Positions 17,706-20,451 of a DNA stretch of 20,451 nucleotides are shown piece by piece. Source of the stretch: Fragilaria crotonensis (taxonomy: Eukaryota > Bacillariophyta > Fragilariophyceae > Fragilariales > Fragilariaceae); contig JAKSYS010000831.1 of NCBI GenBank assembly GCA_022925895.1, forward strand, positions 1 to 20,451, read 5' to 3'. Position 1 is the stretch's first letter. Each line of letters begins with the position of its first letter. The notes under the pieces were generated by a model. It was not told where the DNA came from. It made no database searches and saw only the letters and a list, made by a program, of their open reading frames with translations. A program made the translations under genes and the position numbers.

Positions 17706-18353
17706 ATGATGAAGCCCACGCTGTTGAACGTTGCGGCAATTGTATCCATTATTCTGTGTATTGTCCTCTGTGTCATTGAAACAGTGCTCAAAATAGTGGA
17801 AGGAGGACCGCCCAGCGAAGTCGGCTTGATTGTCGTATCGTATCTGTTGATTACGACCTTGGCCGTCATTGTAATCTTCGGCAAGTTAGGACCACACCCA
17901 GCAAAACATGATGACATTACTGAGTGGATTACGTCATCAATGTGTTTGGTGTTTGCAATAATGCTGTTGGTACGGTCCTTGATTAGCTGGGATCCTTTTT
18001 ATCTTGTTGTTGCCATCGTTTGCGTTTTGGGGATTGCTGTACACTCGGCGCGGCAATGTGGTCTCATTGCTAAGCCCCTCGCTACGCCTCCCACGACCCC
18101 ACCATTTTCTCGACTCAGTAGGGACAGCAGAGTTAATATCTGGATTCTCTTGCTCTGGGTCGTTAATTTGATTCTTGTGACGTGGGACAGTGGGAGAATA
18201 TGGGAACCCATCAGTTTTGGAATGGTGGCAGTCTCTTGCGGGATCGTGGCGTTCAGTCCATCTATTGACTACGCTGACGTAACAGACGCAGAGACTCTGG
18301 GGGCGCAACAGGACGGATCCGTCGCTAGTCATTACGAGGGAATGCCAGTATAA
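17706..18353 (+). CDS. Six-segment membrane protein of unknown function
   Basis: A 215-residue protein. Hydrophobic segments lie at about 7-29, 38-60, 74-91, 97-113, 143-160 and 167-184. The loop 114-142 is Pro/Thr/Ser/Arg-rich (PLATPPTTPPFSRLSRDSR). The C-terminal tail (186-215) is acidic and soluble. Conserved-looking charged/aromatic points near membranes are ISWDPF (93-98) and TWDSGRIWEP (159-168), which resemble each other and may mark a duplication of a three-segment half. I do not recognise the family; no transport or enzyme motif is visible. The start is MM at 17706. The whole upstream region is duplicated at the right edge of the window, which suggests the gene belongs to a tandem family. 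Confidence 0.72.
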   Translation: MMKPTLLNVAAIVSIILCIVLCVIETVLKIVEGGPPSEVGLIVVSYLLITTLAVIVIFGKLGPHPAKHDDITEWITSSMCLVFAIMLLVRSLISWDPFYLVVAIVCVLGIAVHSARQCGLIAKPLATPPTTPPFSRLSRDSRVNIWILLLWVVNLILVTWDSGRIWEPISFGMVAVSCGIVAFSPSIDYADVTDAETLGAQQDGSVASHYEGMPV

Positions 18354-18737
18354 GTGCGGCTGCCGTCGCCTTTTGAAAAAGTGTCATTGTCATCTGTAAG
18401 CCATTGTGGAGAAGTTGAGGAGGCTCCCGAAGATCCCGTGCGATAAGCCGATGGTATCATCGTTCATGATCACCGCTGGAAGACTTGAGGGATCTTTTCA
18501 TTGCCTGGAATGTGGCACGTGGTTGTTGTGTTACATTCTCGCAGCGCCATCACTCATGATTTGAACATCAAGGGCTCAAGTTGCGTAGCCTGTATACTAA
18601 CCGGTCCGCCGAGTAGAAGATAGTCTTCCATCAAACTGCAACTACATCATAGTCAGCGCACAAAATGAAACTGGACTCCGACTCCTTTTTCTACGCTCTG
18701 GAAAGGTGACCGGTCGTACCGCTTCCGTTGAAGACCC
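18354..18737. other. Convergent 3' spacer
   Basis: 384 bp between the stop codons of the membrane-protein gene and the DUF3783-like gene. No gene or strong repeat is seen; it likely holds both 3' ends. Confidence 0.5.
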
Positions 18738-19484
18738 TTAAGCGATATAACTAGTATCATCTTTCAACTCTATGCTGGTGGCGTCCAAATGGTCGCCCGA
18801 AATCTCTTCCAGGACCTGTTTCAAAGATTTTCCCATCGCGTTGGGAACAGCCTTTGCGCATGCCGCAGTTACTCCAATCTCGAGGTATATTTGGCTTGCA
18901 ATTATGTTATAACTTGCCATCATTTCTCGATTGTCAAAGCCAGAAAAGAACAAGACTGGACATGCACGATCGCTTCCAACAACATCTGCAGCATTAAGAG
19001 TAGTACTCGAAGAAGTTGTCGTCCCACTCATGTCAGAATCCATAATCTGACTCAATGCTGCTTCCACCGAGCATCCGAGCAGATTATTCTGGTCTTGGTG
19101 GTTGTCAATTCTCGCAAGTCGGACTCCTTTGCGATGCGCCAACGGAGCTCCGTCAGACAGGATATCTTGTATCTCTTCGTCGTCGATTTCGGAGGGCACC
19201 TTGTAAAGCATAATGGCAGGACCGGGACCATAACTTTCTGTTTCTTCCAGCTTGATAAAGTCACCATCTCGAGATTGCAAGAAATTAGACAACGAGTTGA
19301 TCAATCCCATTGACAGCACCGTTTTCGATGTTTGTCGATGATAGGCATTTCTGCCAACTGAAAACGCGTTTGACGATGTTCCCATCAGAACTGAGGCAAT
19401 TAAAAGTAGACCTGGAAGCATGATCGAGGTATCACTGTGAACTGTGATCGGAATGTGAGCAAGGCGCTTAGAGTTAAAATGCAT
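18738..19484 (-). CDS. DUF3783-like small protein with plastid-type leader
   Basis: The open frame allows 248 residues from 19484, but Met22 at 19421 is the likely start. From there MLPGLLLIASVLMGTSSNAF is a signal peptide ending in an Ala-Phe motif (NAF, 39-41), followed by a Ser/Arg/Thr/Lys transit-like stretch (42-56), as in diatom plastid presequences. The C-terminal part (about 174-232: CPVLFFSGFDNREMM, then VTAACAKAVPNAMGKSLKQV and EEISGDH) fits the DUF3783 pattern: a short strand, an SGF-D turn, a helix, then a small strand and a final helix. An N-terminal part (90-127: PAIMLYKVPSEIDDEE) has a similar strand-turn-Asp/Glu pattern and may be a second, diverged copy. Between them is a Ser/Thr linker (152-163). 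Function is unknown; a plastid stroma location is inferred. The family call is tentative. Confidence 0.72.
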   Translation of the reverse strand: MHFNSKRLAHIPITVHSDTSIMLPGLLLIASVLMGTSSNAFSVGRNAYHRQTSKTVLSMGLINSLSNFLQSRDGDFIKLEETESYGPGPAIMLYKVPSEIDDEEIQDILSDGAPLAHRKGVRLARIDNHQDQNNLLGCSVEAALSQIMDSDMSGTTTSSSTTLNAADVVGSDRACPVLFFSGFDNREMMASYNIIASQIYLEIGVTAACAKAVPNAMGKSLKQVLEEISGDHLDATSIELKDDTSYIA

Positions 19485-19920
19485 TTATGCATACGGAGTC
19501 AACAACAACGACGTCTGTCATGGTCGTCAGAATCAGCTCAGAGCAAGCACTTATACACAGTGCATAGTACATGTACTGTATATATGTATTACAAGTCTAT
19601 GCACGACAGCTGTGACGATCCCATGTACGGAGTACTCCAGTACCTGTATTTTTGCTGTATCAGTACGGAGTGGTACTGTAGCATTCTCCCTCGGTTTGCT
19701 TAGTACAAGTACTGGTACTGTACAAGGTATGAGCTCTTGCTGGCAGCAGTTCCAGTCTTCCAGTACATTCAGTACATACTACATAGTACCAGTACTGTAC
19801 TCATCAGATTTCGGACAGCGGTTGACACATCATTCAAGACTCCAAGGCTTCAACTTGAATCGCTCTTCCCTTTTTTATAAGCATCTCATTTAATGGGCGC
19901 GTCGGTAGTACATACAATAC
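19485..19920. promoter_or_regulatory. GTAC-dense region upstream of the DUF3783-like gene
   Basis: Between 19561 and 19801 I count 16 GTAC tetramers in about 240 bp (for example agtacaagtactggtactg and ggagtactccagtacc). About one would be expected by chance. No gene is supported: the short plus-strand frames overlapping here are repeat translations. Confidence 0.6.
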
Positions 19921-20451
19921 ACAAGTTTGCATGCGAGAAGATACCTGGTACAAGTACGAGTACCTTTTATAGTACATAACGATAGAAAGCATATCTGGTG
20001 TGCGGACGTCCGGGCATCGATTTTTTTTAGAGGATGTTGCCTTCACGCTCTAATCGACTTGGGCGCCATTTACGGGAGTCAATTCTCCGTTAGCAGGAAA
20101 TTGAGCCGTTCTGGGCTCAGAGAGGCCTTGGAGATTTTCATACCTTACATGTCAATTAATGACGATAGTCAGAGCCTGTCAGCGAGCCTTCCAGCTTTAT
20201 TGATTTCGTTGTTACGATGCACATGAAATACATGTCCCTGGTACAAATACTCTACATGTATATGGACACCGCTCTAAGCCAGCAGGTCATGTAGACATGC
20301 ATTCCCCACTCCAGAACCTGCTTACATGAACTCTGAGTACAGTGCACGTTATACTTGTACTTGTATGTATGAAACGCATACATGCCGTGATCAGCGGAAA
20401 AAAAACCTGGTGTCCTTGGACACCGCATGCATATTCGATGCAAAAGGTGGC
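19921..20451. repeat. Long direct repeat, copy 2 (runs into the right edge)
   Basis: Matches 17099-17690 from acaagtttgcatgcg to aaaaggtggc at the last base. The shared order is: gcggacgtccgg, a T8 run, atttacgggagtcaattctccgtt, gaaattgagccgttc, gacgatagtcag, gagccttccagctt, gatgcacatgaaata, accgctcta, gtagacatgca, cagaacctg, ccgtgatcagc and aaaaggtgg. Copy 2 has a 19-bp addition (19946-19964) and lacks about 60 bp present in copy 1. In copy 1 the gene ATG comes 15 bp after this point. Confidence 0.9.

Overview
The window looks like nuclear DNA of a photosynthetic stramenopile, most likely a diatom. This is inferred, not searched. The signs are: genes on alternating strands with no operons; a short GT-AG intron (79 bp) inside an oxygenase gene; three proteins whose N-termini combine a hydrophobic signal segment with an Ala-Phe/Ala-Tyr type motif, as in diatom bipartite plastid presequences; and a METTL24-like membrane methyltransferase. 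The exact species cannot be named.

Left part (1-6.3 kb): no intact gene that I can support. It holds a palindromic AT-rich tandem array (about 604-751). It also holds a long, badly decayed DDE-type transposase gene (about 1233-4879) with in-frame stops and repeated frame changes. An AT-rich block of about 1.25 kb with its own degenerate tandem repeats splits that gene. The stretch 4.9-6.3 kb is unassigned.

Middle part (6.3-9 kb): an intact METTL24-like methyltransferase gene (6333-7295, minus) is followed about 1 kb away by a same-strand broken copy (8309-8622). The broken copy keeps the two ends of the gene but lacks the catalytic middle.

Right part (9-20.4 kb): a compact run of alternating genes. 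They are a probably plastid-targeted circularly permuted GTPase of the RsgA family (+); a WD40 protein with a plastid-type leader (-); a prolyl-4-hydroxylase-like 2OG-Fe(II) oxygenase with one intron (+); an 874-residue acidic protein with an internal 53-residue-period repeat (-); a six-segment membrane protein (+); and a small DUF3783-like protein with a plastid-type leader (-). RsgA would act in plastid ribosome small-subunit maturation; the roles of the others are open.

Two structural points stand out. (1) The upstream region of the membrane-protein gene (17099-17690) recurs at 19921-20451, and the window stops where that copy approaches the gene start, so a paralogue of the membrane protein is predicted just beyond the right edge. 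(2) Intergenic and promoter regions are crowded with GTAC-centred short palindromes that are scarce in coding sequence, and a GTAC block has been gained or lost between the two duplicated copies. I do not see a defence island, CRISPR array, tRNA or rRNA.
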